Positions 52,455-60,728 of a DNA stretch of 64,000 bases are shown in pieces. Origin of the DNA: Lentisphaerae bacterium ADurb.Bin082 (GTDB taxonomy: Bacteria; Verrucomicrobiota; Lentisphaeria; Oligosphaerales; Oligosphaeraceae); contig MWEG01000092.1 of NCBI GenBank assembly GCA_002070945.1, forward strand, positions 1 through 64,000. The letters run 5' to 3'. The notes under the pieces were generated by a model. The model was not told the DNA's origin and made no database searches. It saw only the letters and a list, made by a program, of their open reading frames with translations. The position numbers were made by a program, and so were the translations under genes. Every line of letters starts with the position of its first letter. Positions within the stretch are counted from its first letter, which is position 1.

Positions 52455-53033
52455 TCAGAAGATGGTCTTGAACACGACTGTCAGCTTCAAATGCGCGTTT
52501 TCACGCACGTTAAGCTCCTGGAACACGAAGGACGGAAAGGACACTGCCAGCCCCGTGAAGGTGCCGATTTGGATCATATAGGGGGTCTTGACAGGGTTCC
52601 AGGAGACCGGCATGTCATTTTCAAGTTCCTTGAAAGAGCCGTTCTGCAAGAGGTTCTCCCCATCCTTGCCTTGCACAACTTCGCATAGGATCACATCGCG
52701 GATGACAATCCATGGCGTTTCCCCTTCCAAGTAGCCGCCGCGAACGGAGAGCTTGACGGTGCCCGCCTTCTTGGGGGAGAAATAGAAGGTCGCCTCCGCC
52801 CACTCCGTATCCGTGCTCTTGGCAGACATCATAATGGCGTATTTGCCTTGTTCCTTGAAATGCCCAGGGTTGTAGATGGAGTGCTTCTGGCGCACTATCT
52901 CGGCATTGTTGATGACCATCGGGATTTCCTGCTCTCCTCCGTCGAACGTAATCAGGATGGGGTGAGCAGAGGCTGCGGTTGAGAGCAGAGCCAGCAAAAC
53001 ACAGAGGAATGGAATCGTAGAGAACTTTTTCAT
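52455..53033 (-). CDS. Small secreted protein with beta-sandwich-like fold (192 aa)
   Basis: MKKFSTIPFLCVLLALLSTAASA is a clear signal peptide, so the mature protein begins near residue 24. The rest is beta-rich (ATFYFSPKKAGTVKLSVRGG, NLLQNGSFKELEND, PVSWNPVK), similar in style to carbohydrate-binding modules that begin LQNGSFE. No catalytic residues are seen. It lies between the glycosidase and the symporter genes, 33 and 38 nt away, and could bind the same substrate outside the cell. Confidence 0.7.
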   Translation of the reverse strand: MKKFSTIPFLCVLLALLSTAASAHPILITFDGGEQEIPMVINNAEIVRQKHSIYNPGHFKEQGKYAIMMSAKSTDTEWAEATFYFSPKKAGTVKLSVRGGYLEGETPWIVIRDVILCEVVQGKDGENLLQNGSFKELENDMPVSWNPVKTPYMIQIGTFTGLAVSFPSFVFQELNVRENAHLKLTVVFKTIF

Positions 53034-53066
53034 GGTGAGAACTTCCTTTCTTGCCTGGATTTTCGA

Positions 53067-55886
53067 CTATTTCAGCGTGTGGATTTTGATGTTTTCCGCG
53101 TCTTTGTCCGGCATAAGGGCGATGAAGTCATCCAAGGTCATGCCGGGGAAATATTTCACTTCGAGGTCGAGGAAGAAGCCGGGATTTCCGGTTATGGGCA
53201 CTTCCTTTTGGACGCCGTTGAAGTTCAGGAAGGCGGTATTTGGCGTTTGCGCGGTATCGACGCGGTTGCCCATATAGTCGTAGCAGACTTGGGGAGCGTT
53301 TTTCAAGGTGAGGATTTCCGGTCTTTGCGTCCAGGCCACGACGATATTTTCGCCATCGCGGCGGAATTGGAAAGCCCTTAGCCCGTTCGGCGTGAGGTCG
53401 TCGATTCCCTTGACGAATTTGGAGTAGTCCAGGAAATGCGCGGAGGCGGCAAAGGCGGCTCCTGAAGGCTTGGGTGTGCCGTTGATCTCGCCCAGGTTGT
53501 GGCCATTCATGCGGTGAATTCCGCCAAAAGTCGGTCCCCAGGCGTAATAGGTAAACACCTCGGCGCCATTTGCGAAATTGACCGGGAAAACTTGCGCCAT
53601 CCACAGTGCGCCCAGCCTAGGCGGGTGATGCGGATAGGAGGAGGCGCGTACATAGGTTGTATCTATTTGCTGCAAGGGGAAATGCAGGTAGAATGAATCC
53701 ATGTAGATGCCCGATTCGGTATGCCAGATTGGCAAGTCCTTGCCATGCGGGCGTGAATCAAGATAATTGCGCAGCTTGCGCATCCTGAAGCCCTGTCCCC
53801 ATGAACCGTCTGGAATCAGCCAGGCGCCTTCGCCCCAGTTGTAGAAGTGCGCTGAAAAGATATCCATGTTTTCGCATCCGGCATTTTCCACCACTTTCTG
53901 CGTGAAGTTGCCGACGACATCCCAAGTGGAAAGCCCGAGGACCTTCACCTCAGGATCAGCCTTTTTGGCGCTGTTGTATGCGCTTTTCAGGAACTCGGCA
54001 TAGCGTTCGGGCGGGAACCAGGCGGTCGGCTCATTGAAAATCTCGATGTACCTAAGGCGGCCTTTGTAGGCGCGCACCATTTCATAGATGTTGTTTCCGA
54101 AATCCTCGGCAGTGCTTTCATTTTCCTTCCAGGGGCCAGTCAGGGTGGCGATAAGCTCCTGTCCGTTTCCCGCATTGAGGTCGAAGACATCGAAGCGATA
54201 GTCAAAATTGCCATCAACGGGCTTGGTCTTGGCGTTCCAGCGTGCGACGTACGGACCAGCATCGTGGTTCCGGTTCCAGTGCGAGCCGATCAAGGGTGCA
54301 AATTCCAACATGAAAGGCGTGTTTTGATAGTGGCATCCATAGCGCGACTCAAGCGAGACGCCTTGGCGCAAGGGCGCGTGCAGAACCGCAAAGGTATGCT
54401 CGTCGCTGACTCTTCCATTGCAGTATGCGACAGCCCGAAAAGCACCCTTGCGCGTAAAAGGCACTTGCAGCAGCTCGGCATCGGCAGGAATCTTGACTTC
54501 TTGCAGTAGGCGGTCCTTTTCATCGTAAATGGAAAGGGTTCCCTCAGAGGCGCCCTCGCTGCGGAAAATAATGAATTCCACGCTTTCGATGTCTCCGCTG
54601 AAAATATTATACGGGCGGGGCGTGTCTATCATGATGCGCGGGGAGGTCTCCGTATATGTTGTCCTTGCCCCCTCTCCGCCATAGAATTGCACCATATCGA
54701 GTTCGACCCTGCCGCATATTTCGAATTCCAGGAAAACACCTTTTGCATCAGGAGGCAGATTCCCCGATACGGAATAATGCTGGAATTCTTCTCCGAGTTC
54801 GTCAAAATTTTTCTGGTATGTATTGCGTGGGGTGGCAAAGGTATTCAGGCGGTGCAGCCGGAGCTTGATGGAGCTTTTTTCGGCCAGTCCACGCGCCATA
54901 AATGAAATGGTGAAGTTGCCTGCTTTCCGTACAAAGACCGGATAGTGCTGGAATCTGGCTTTTTCACCTTCCAGGCGCATTTTATGCTTCCCATGCGGGC
55001 AATCTCCTTCAATGCGGCATTTTTCGATTATATTCACGCGCTCTTCGGCGCCTGAGGCCACGCCGCCATAAAGATGCCATCCTTTGGTTCCAAGCTCGAA
55101 GCTTCCGTTGGCCAGCGCATTTTCCGGTTTCGATGCGTCTAATTCGAAGACGTATTGGTCTGGCTCTGGCCGGGGCGGGGTTTTCACCAGGGCGTTGGCG
55201 CGATGGGCGCGCATGTCGTCATTGTAATGGGTGAGCAGCAGTTCGTCATCAAAGGCCATGTCATAGAAGAAGAGGTTGTCGTATCGGTTGTAAGCAGAAT
55301 CAATATCACTCTGCTTCTTCGAGTTGAGCTTAACTTGCAGCCGGCTTTTGGCCGGGAAGATGCAATTTTCAGAAAGGGTGAATGAAGCGACGACCTTCCC
55401 GTTGATGAGCAAGTCGCAAAGGGCGCCTTTTTTGCGGAGTGCGATGAGGCGCCAGGCCTCGCCGTCAATGTGCATCTCCGTATGGGACGACAATTTCTCC
55501 GAAGTGCCTTCGAAGAATTTCAAGAAGGGGCATCCGTTCTTTTCGCGGAAGCCAAACACTAAGGAATTAAGCGAATCAGAAAGGACGATGGTTTGAGGGT
55601 TTCTGCTGACGTTGTTGGTGTTGAGGAAAGCCCAAAGCGTAAATTCATTCCCTTCGGTTGGCGAGGAAAACGAGTACGTTGCGGATGCATCGCCGCGTAG
55701 AATCATCCCGGCGTTGATGAACGAGACCTTTTCGTTTTTGACGTCGCCCGTAACCGTAGATTCCCCCAAGCCATGATTGAAATCCACGCCCAAGCGCTTG
55801 TTTGCAGACAGCGGATTCAGGTCAACTCCTGACAAAGGCAAAATATGCAGCAAGAAGGCTATGGCAAGAAAGGTCAGTCTTTTCAT
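53067..55886 (-). CDS. Secreted clan GH-A glycoside hydrolase (939 aa)
   Basis: Signal peptide MKRLTFLAIAFLLHILPLSGV. Residues about 50-215 look like a concanavalin/LamG-like domain (ALRKKGALCDLLINGKVVAS). About 240-410 are a beta-rich carbohydrate-binding-like domain. About 510-860 are a TIM barrel with IEIFNEPTAW near residue 617 and IWHTESGIYM near 721, the acid/base Glu after Asn and the nucleophile Glu of clan GH-A (GH39/GH5-like). A C-terminal beta-sandwich ends the chain. It should hydrolyse a plant or algal polysaccharide or oligosaccharide outside the cytoplasm; the exact family needs profile search. Confidence 0.82.
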   Translation of the reverse strand: MKRLTFLAIAFLLHILPLSGVDLNPLSANKRLGVDFNHGLGESTVTGDVKNEKVSFINAGMILRGDASATYSFSSPTEGNEFTLWAFLNTNNVSRNPQTIVLSDSLNSLVFGFREKNGCPFLKFFEGTSEKLSSHTEMHIDGEAWRLIALRKKGALCDLLINGKVVASFTLSENCIFPAKSRLQVKLNSKKQSDIDSAYNRYDNLFFYDMAFDDELLLTHYNDDMRAHRANALVKTPPRPEPDQYVFELDASKPENALANGSFELGTKGWHLYGGVASGAEERVNIIEKCRIEGDCPHGKHKMRLEGEKARFQHYPVFVRKAGNFTISFMARGLAEKSSIKLRLHRLNTFATPRNTYQKNFDELGEEFQHYSVSGNLPPDAKGVFLEFEICGRVELDMVQFYGGEGARTTYTETSPRIMIDTPRPYNIFSGDIESVEFIIFRSEGASEGTLSIYDEKDRLLQEVKIPADAELLQVPFTRKGAFRAVAYCNGRVSDEHTFAVLHAPLRQGVSLESRYGCHYQNTPFMLEFAPLIGSHWNRNHDAGPYVARWNAKTKPVDGNFDYRFDVFDLNAGNGQELIATLTGPWKENESTAEDFGNNIYEMVRAYKGRLRYIEIFNEPTAWFPPERYAEFLKSAYNSAKKADPEVKVLGLSTWDVVGNFTQKVVENAGCENMDIFSAHFYNWGEGAWLIPDGSWGQGFRMRKLRNYLDSRPHGKDLPIWHTESGIYMDSFYLHFPLQQIDTTYVRASSYPHHPPRLGALWMAQVFPVNFANGAEVFTYYAWGPTFGGIHRMNGHNLGEINGTPKPSGAAFAASAHFLDYSKFVKGIDDLTPNGLRAFQFRRDGENIVVAWTQRPEILTLKNAPQVCYDYMGNRVDTAQTPNTAFLNFNGVQKEVPITGNPGFFLDLEVKYFPGMTLDDFIALMPDKDAENIKIHTLK

Positions 55887-55944
55887 TTTATTGACCCCCT
55901 GGGTAATGGCTAATGCCTGGATGCACGTGGACGTTCAATATCCC

Positions 55945-56706
55945 CTAAAATGACGATGGCTTCGCGTATACCACCCCGCTATTTGTGCAGATGGTGACAT
56001 TGTAGTAGTACTTGTAATAGTTGCTCGCCTGGGATTCATACGGGCCTTTTCTGTGCCACATTTCGCGCTTTACGCTTTGAGCGTGGCCATCGGCAAATCC
56101 GACATTCGAGCTGCCGTTGTGAAGCGAAGAATTGATCCTTTGCGTGGGCGCCAAGGGGGCAAGGTCGCCATCCATGTAAACCCCGGATGGGATGATGGCA
56201 TAATTAGTAGGCGCGGCATGTTCGCCCCAGTGCGGGATCGAGGCCACGGAAGCCTGGGCAAGATCCTTGTCATGTGCTGGACGCGCCAAAGCGGCGTCGC
56301 CCGCATCCCTGGCTACGCCGCCCATGGCAATGCCGCCGCTATGAAGGCCGCCGACAAAAGGCCCGTAAGTGTTGTAGGCTTCCTTTGAGCTGCTGCTGCG
56401 CTGCCCCTGGCGAACAGGGCAGGGACTAAGCGTTTGGTAATCATTGCCGCTGCGCCATAATTGCACAAGCCAATTGCAAGGCGCACCGCCGTAATTCCCT
56501 CCGCCTAAATGCCAACCGTCGAATTCTTGACTGTACATGGCAGCATAGAGGCCAAAGGACTTCAGATTGGACAGACATGTTATGCTCATCGCCTTGGCTC
56601 TGGCCTTAGACAGCGCCGGCAACAACATGGCAGCCAAGATCGCGATGATGGCGATGACTACGAGAAGCTCAATAAGGGTGAATGGTTGCAACTTTCGACG
56701 TTTCAT
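55945..56706 (-). CDS. Pseudopilin-type H-X9-DG protein (253 aa)
   Basis: N-terminus MKRRKLQP then [20 protein letters not shown], a pilin-type helix; the residue before Phe1 is Pro, not Gly. Near residue 205 [12 protein letters not shown] is His-X9-Asp-Gly, the H-X9-DG motif. Its ATG at 56706 overlaps the GntR/LacI regulator's stop (ATGA), so it is co-translated with the regulator. It lies between the regulator and the glycosidase, the same arrangement as the 234-residue pseudopilin and the 1484-residue protein. Confidence 0.88.
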   Translation of the reverse strand: MKRRKLQPFTLIELLVVIAIIAILAAMLLPALSKARAKAMSITCLSNLKSFGLYAAMYSQEFDGWHLGGGNYGGAPCNWLVQLWRSGNDYQTLSPCPVRQGQRSSSSKEAYNTYGPFVGGLHSGGIAMGGVARDAGDAALARPAHDKDLAQASVASIPHWGEHAAPTNYAIIPSGVYMDGDLAPLAPTQRINSSLHNGSSNVGFADGHAQSVKREMWHRKGPYESQASNYYKYYYNVTICTNSGVVYAKPSSF

Positions 56707-57845
56707 GCTAAGGTCTCCTCGCGTTGCTTGTTTTGTGCTTTGTTGAGTTTTTGTGAAACGTTTTCCGGGAGAAATGAATTTTTGGTGAAGCGGCGCTCGC
56801 CGAGGTGGCTGCGTTGCTCATGCTCCAAGGTCAGCAGCGAGAGTGCTTCCTGCACCATCTCAGCGGGGTCTGATGAGATGCAGGGGAAATCACGTCTGCA
56901 CGCATCGAAGGCAATGCCAAGCAGTTCTATGTTTTCATGCAGCAGTTCAGGATTGAACTTCCTGAATATTTGCACGGTCGCCGAGAGTTCCGCCGGGAAA
57001 ATCAGTGCTTCTGGTGGTTCTTCATATTGGAAGAGCTGAATCAGCATCTTGGTGAAGCTGCGCGATGCTTCTTCCAGGTTCTGATAACCAGGGGAGAACA
57101 GGTAATATTCTTCCAGGAAGTTCTTGCGATGCTCGGTAAAAGCGGCGCGGCAGCCCTCATAATAAGCCTTGCCCCAGATTTCCTCAAGTGGACCGCCGAC
57201 TATGCCAATCTTGCTGAACCCGCGTTCCAGCAGAAGATCAACGGCCTGATACATTTTATCATAGTCGTTCCCGACCACCTGCGAGACGACCGCTTCTGCA
57301 GGACGGCTGTCAGTCCCATAGACGTCGCCAATCAGTACTAATGGCTGCGGCAAAGCCTGGCGCAGCTTTTCAAGAAGAGGGCAGGTATAGCGGCCAACCA
57401 GCACAATCCCAAGGGGCGTGTTTCGTTTTTTGATGCGCCTTTGCACCGCCATAATGTCTTCCTCGGAATCGCTGGGAAGGGACATATAAATCAATTCAGT
57501 ATTGTGTTTCTTTGCCTGGTATTCCAGCTCGTGCAGCATCACCAGCAAAAATTGTGAAAGCGTAGGCGTGTTAAAGGATAATACTACATATTCGCAGATT
57601 TTTTCCTCCCCAGGAGCAGAGTCAAGAAGCATGATGCCCTTGCCCTGAATTGTTTTTATCAGCCGTTCCTGCCGCAAAGTCTCCAATGCCCCACGAACAG
57701 TATTGCGGCTTACGGAAAACTCTTTGGCTAAAGAGCGTTCCTGGGGAAGATACCCGCTCTCTGAATATTGCCCAGCCTCAATCCTATTGCGCAATTCCCG
57801 CGCAAGCTCCTCGTAAAGCGGGCCATTCCCGGTTCTGAAACTCAT
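56703..57845 (-). CDS. GntR-type HTH / LacI-type sensor regulator (380 aa)
   Basis: Residues about 8-75 are a GntR winged helix ([47 protein letters not shown]). The rest is a LacI/periplasmic-binding-like sensor: [68 protein letters not shown]. This combination is common for sugar-responsive repressors. ATG at 57845-57843. Its promoter carries a palindromic site where it probably represses its own operon (regulator, pseudopilin, glycosidase, secreted protein, symporter). Confidence 0.9.
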   Translation of the reverse strand: MSFRTGNGPLYEELARELRNRIEAGQYSESGYLPQERSLAKEFSVSRNTVRGALETLRQERLIKTIQGKGIMLLDSAPGEEKICEYVVLSFNTPTLSQFLLVMLHELEYQAKKHNTELIYMSLPSDSEEDIMAVQRRIKKRNTPLGIVLVGRYTCPLLEKLRQALPQPLVLIGDVYGTDSRPAEAVVSQVVGNDYDKMYQAVDLLLERGFSKIGIVGGPLEEIWGKAYYEGCRAAFTEHRKNFLEEYYLFSPGYQNLEEASRSFTKMLIQLFQYEEPPEALIFPAELSATVQIFRKFNPELLHENIELLGIAFDACRRDFPCISSDPAEMVQEALSLLTLEHEQRSHLGERRFTKNSFLPENVSQKLNKAQNKQREETLA

Positions 57846-57873
57846 ATCGTTGATGCATCCTTAAAGCTTTAGT

Positions 57874-57911
57874 ACCAATTTAGCACCCATGTAGGAACCA
57901 ATTTGGTACCT
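57874..57911 (-). promoter_or_regulatory. Palindromic operator of the GntR/LacI regulator
   Basis: AGGAACCAATTTGGTACCT (57893-57911) is a 19-bp palindrome with one mismatch. A weaker second copy, ACCAATTT within AGTACCAATTTAGCAC, lies 23 nt away (57874-57881). The palindrome directly follows the -10 box, so repressor binding would block initiation. Confidence 0.7.
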
Positions 57912-57940
57912 AATGTAGATCGCAAGTTAATTCTTGTCAA
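57912..57940 (-). promoter_or_regulatory. Promoter of the GntR operon
   Basis: Minus strand: TTGACA (57940-57935), a 17-nt spacer, TACATT (57917-57912). The -35 box is the exact consensus. The palindromic operator lies directly downstream. Confidence 0.75.
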
Positions 57941-57970
57941 ACATTTTTTTAAAAAATATAAATTTTTTAT

Positions 57971-58036
57971 CCTCGGTCTAAAGCCCGAGTACTGAACAGA
58001 GGTAAAACAACAGCGCCCAAGCAGCTACGGCTCGCC
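57971..58036. repeat. 66-bp dispersed repeat, copy B
   Basis: CCTCGGTC-TAAA-GCCCGAG, then the same 66-nt unit as copy A (31792-31857) with four mismatches and no gap, followed by a degenerate GCTCGCTGCTCG heptamer tract. Confidence 0.85.
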
Positions 58037-58070
58037 GCTCGCTGCTCGTTGCTTGAAAAGGCGTTGGTGG

Positions 58071-58099
58071 TTCCACAAAACTCCAACCGGCTGTATATT
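58071..58099 (+). promoter_or_regulatory. Promoter of the ZIP transporter gene
   Basis: TTCCAC, a 17-nt spacer, TATATT. The -35 box is imperfect. No Zur-like palindrome is obvious. Confidence 0.45.
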
Positions 58100-58151
58100 A
58101 TGTTCAAGTGCGGCGGAAGCAGCGAATCCAACTCGGGAGTGATACAGGCTC

Positions 58152-59012
58152 ATGGAAAATGTATGGATGGCCTTTGGCCTGACTTTATTTGCGGGGATGT
58201 CGACCGGCATAGGCAGCTTGATTGCGTTTTTCGCTCCGCGGACGAATCACCGTTTTCTGGCGTCGGCGACCGGCTTTTCAGCTGGGGTGATGCTGTACAT
58301 CTCTTTTGTCGAGATGTTTCCCGAAGCTAACCGGGTTCTGATCGAGTATTACGGCGATACCATGGGCCAATGGCTGAATGTCGCCGGTTTTTTTGGCGGC
58401 ATTCTCCTGATTGGCGCTATTGACTTGCTGATTCCCGCGTCGGAAAATCCTCACGAACGGCCTTCGGAATCAGACCGCCTCGCCCTCCGGAACGATGCTG
58501 CGCACGGGGATAAGGCCGGCGGCGCGGCGGCGCAGCAGTCGTCGAGCAGACTGCTCCGGACCGGGATATTCACAGCCCTGGCCGTGACGATTCACAATTT
58601 CCCCGAGGGCTTGGCCACTTTTGTGGCGGCGTTGCATGACCCTGGCACGGGGCTGGCGATCGCCGTGGCCATCGCGCTGCACAATATCCCCGAGGGCATC
58701 AGTGTCGCGGTGCCGATTTATTTCGCCACCGGCAACCGTCGCCGCGCCCTGCTGTATTCGTTTGCCAGCGGCCTGGCCGAGCCGGTCGGCGCGGCGGTCG
58801 CCTACGTCATCATGCGCTTGTTCCTGAGCGAGGGACAAGCATTTCCAGCGCAATTCATGGCGTTCACCTTCAGCATTGTCGCTGGCATCATGGTGTATAT
58901 CAGCCTTGACGAATTGATTCCAGCCAGTCATTCGTACGGCGAAGGCCATGAAAGCATCATTGGCCTGGTCGCTGGCATGGCGGTCATGGCCATCACTCTG
59001 ATCGTGATGTAA
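58152..59012 (+). CDS. zupT: ZIP family metal transporter, ZupT type (286 aa)
   Basis: Eight-helix inner-membrane transporter importing Zn2+ and related ions. The start ATG (MENVWMAFGLT) opens a first membrane helix. The metal-binding helices are HNFPEGLATF near residue 155 and HNIPEGISVAVP near 184, the H-N-x-P-E-G pair typical of ZupT, and a long loop of His/Asp/Ser residues lies around 95-135. Length is close to other ZupT proteins (about 260-290). It is followed by an LpxH-like gene on the same strand 35 nt on. Confidence 0.93.
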   Translation: MENVWMAFGLTLFAGMSTGIGSLIAFFAPRTNHRFLASATGFSAGVMLYISFVEMFPEANRVLIEYYGDTMGQWLNVAGFFGGILLIGAIDLLIPASENPHERPSESDRLALRNDAAHGDKAGGAAAQQSSSRLLRTGIFTALAVTIHNFPEGLATFVAALHDPGTGLAIAVAIALHNIPEGISVAVPIYFATGNRRRALLYSFASGLAEPVGAAVAYVIMRLFLSEGQAFPAQFMAFTFSIVAGIMVYISLDELIPASHSYGEGHESIIGLVAGMAVMAITLIVM

Positions 59013-59047
59013 ACTACAGGAAGCCCAGACAGCGAGTTCCTTCCAGC

Positions 59048-59752
59048 ATGTTGATTCTTGTCACCGACGCCCATATCCGGGATAACACCGCCGCTGCCGC
59101 CGACTTTCTGGCTATGCTTGAACGCATCGCCGACAGCCAGCACGATGTCGTTTTCCTCGGCGACATCGTTGACCTATGGGTCGCATTGCAGAATTTCCCC
59201 AATGCTTTTGGTCAAGACTTGCTGGATTGGTGCTGCCAGCAGAAAGAACGGCGTTTCGTCGCCTATCTTGAGGGCAACCACGAATTCTTTGTTCATCGCC
59301 ATCACGGCGAGGATTTCAGTAGTTCCTCGGAGCTGGCTCTGGCCTGGGGCGATTGTGTTTTCATGCATGGCGACCGCATTCACATAGTGTCGTTGCTGAC
59401 CGCGTTTATTTTATGGCTGGCCAAAAGTTGGCTTGGCTATACTGCCATGCGCTGGACGCCAGGTGCGCCAGCAATCACGGCGTGGATGAAGAGCAAGCTC
59501 AGCAGCGAGGCGCGCGGGATTGCCGACAATTTGCCGGAAGAGGCGGTGCGCCCCTGGGCTGAGCGCGAGGACAGACGTTATCCTGGCCGCCAGGTGTTTG
59601 TCGGCCATTTCCATGTCCCGGCTGAGTGGGCGTTTGCCAGCGGCGGAGCCTTCCGCGTCGTTCCAGCCTGGAAAAATGGCCAGCTGGTCGGTCTGTTTGA
59701 CCCTGAGACCGGCGCGTATCAGACCGGCTCTTGGCGCGAACTGCTGGGTTGA
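59048..59752 (+). CDS. LpxH-like metallophosphoesterase (234 aa)
   Basis: Calcineurin-like phosphoesterase. Motifs: DAHIRDN at residue 7 (D-x-H), FLGDIVDLW near 36, EGNHEFF near 75, MHGDRIH near 107 and GHFHVP near 190, all metal ligands of this fold. UDP-2,3-diacylglucosamine hydrolase (LpxH) of lipid A synthesis has this arrangement, and the length agrees. Other lipid A genes are not adjacent, so a related phosphoesterase is possible. Confidence 0.82.
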   Translation: MLILVTDAHIRDNTAAAADFLAMLERIADSQHDVVFLGDIVDLWVALQNFPNAFGQDLLDWCCQQKERRFVAYLEGNHEFFVHRHHGEDFSSSSELALAWGDCVFMHGDRIHIVSLLTAFILWLAKSWLGYTAMRWTPGAPAITAWMKSKLSSEARGIADNLPEEAVRPWAEREDRRYPGRQVFVGHFHVPAEWAFASGGAFRVVPAWKNGQLVGLFDPETGAYQTGSWRELLG

Positions 59753-59761
59753 TAGCTGTAG

Positions 59762-60001
59762 TCAGTCGTAGTTGAAGAGGTCTGACAGGGCGAAGGTTTT
59801 GCCGCTGGCCTGATTGAGAGCTCGCAGGACTTTCATGCGCACCGGCATCGTCAGCCAGCGGCCTTTGCGGCCTTTGGACACCATCTTGTGGGTCAGCTGC
59901 TCCGTCGACGCTGCGACCAGGTCGTGGTTGACCAGCTCCAACTCAGTCATCAGGCCATCCAAGGGCTGAAGGCCATATTCGCGCTTGGCATCGGTATTCA
60001 T
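59762..60001 (-). CDS. Small hypothetical protein (79 aa)
   Basis: ATG 60001-59999 with GGAG 10 nt upstream, 6 nt after the lipoate-ligase-type gene. The product is helical and basic in the middle (THKMVSKGRKGRWLTMPVRM), with no known domain. It is the last gene of the minus-strand string. Coupling with the ligase suggests a linked role, but nothing more can be said. Confidence 0.5.
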   Translation of the reverse strand: MNTDAKREYGLQPLDGLMTELELVNHDLVAASTEQLTHKMVSKGRKGRWLTMPVRMKVLRALNQASGKTFALSDLFNYD

Positions 60002-60007
60002 AGCGGG

Positions 60008-60712
60008 TCATCTCCTCGCGTTCCATTCCTGGGTGGCGTATTTGGTGTCGCGCCGAAAGGCGATGTCTTGCAGCAATGTGTCTGTTGGGATGAAGGGGAC
60101 GGTGGTGATGCTGAGGACAGCGCCAAAGGCGTGGTGCAGCGCTTGGGTCAGGCGTTGCCGGGGATAGGGCAGGGGGCCGCCGAAATGGATGCTGCCCTGG
60201 TGCAGAAGACCATGCACCGTGCGACGCTGGGCGCTGCCTGCAATCTTGACGCCGTTGAGCAGGACGTCGTATTTGGTCGGATTCTGGAAGCAGACCATGG
60301 TCAGGCGGTCGACCGAATGCGGGATGTCCTCGTCAGCCAAGTCAGCCGCACAAGAGAGTTCAGCCAGGCCGGCTTGCACGGCCTGGTTGATCCGGTCATA
60401 GCTCTGCACCCGGTCCAGGCTCATCAGCCAGTGGCCAGTCGGGACGACGACGGTGTAGGTGAAGTCATGGTCATGATAGACAACGCCGCCGCCAGTCGGA
60501 CGGCGCACAACGGCAAAGCCCGCTGGCGCCGCGTCCAGGCGCTGCACATAGCCGATGCTGACCGCCAGGCAATCCCAGCCATAGAAGCGCAACAACGGCC
60601 GGCCTCGCTCCTGGGATGACTCCAGCAACACCTCGTCAGCAGCCATGTTGAAGGCTGGGTCGTGGCGTCCGTCATCCCAGAAGTCCCATGTTTCCAATGC
60701 GGTTGAAGTCAT
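60008..60712 (-). CDS. Lipoate/octanoate transferase family protein, LipM/LplA-like (234 aa)
   Basis: BPL/LplA/LipB-fold protein. RRPTGGGVVYHD near residue 70 forms the adenylate/lipoyl loop, and a KIAGSAQRR motif follows near 157 with the conserved Lys; LHQGSIHF is next. A Cys in MVCFQNPTKYD near residue 142 sits where LipM-type octanoyltransferases carry the catalytic Cys, so LipM activity (octanoyl from ACP to GcvH-type carriers) is more likely than ATP-dependent LplA. No lipA is in the window. Confidence 0.8.
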   Translation of the reverse strand: MTSTALETWDFWDDGRHDPAFNMAADEVLLESSQERGRPLLRFYGWDCLAVSIGYVQRLDAAPAGFAVVRRPTGGGVVYHDHDFTYTVVVPTGHWLMSLDRVQSYDRINQAVQAGLAELSCAADLADEDIPHSVDRLTMVCFQNPTKYDVLLNGVKIAGSAQRRTVHGLLHQGSIHFGGPLPYPRQRLTQALHHAFGAVLSITTVPFIPTDTLLQDIAFRRDTKYATQEWNARR

Positions 60713-60728
60713 GACGGCCTTAGCAGAT

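Larger units (their letters stand above)
57846..58151. other. Divergent regulatory region with repeat copy B
   Basis: 306 nt between the minus-strand GntR operon and the plus-strand ZIP transporter gene. It holds the regulator's promoter and operator (57870-57940), the 66-bp dispersed repeat copy B (57971-58036), and the transporter's promoter (58071-58099). I see no gene. Confidence 0.7.
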
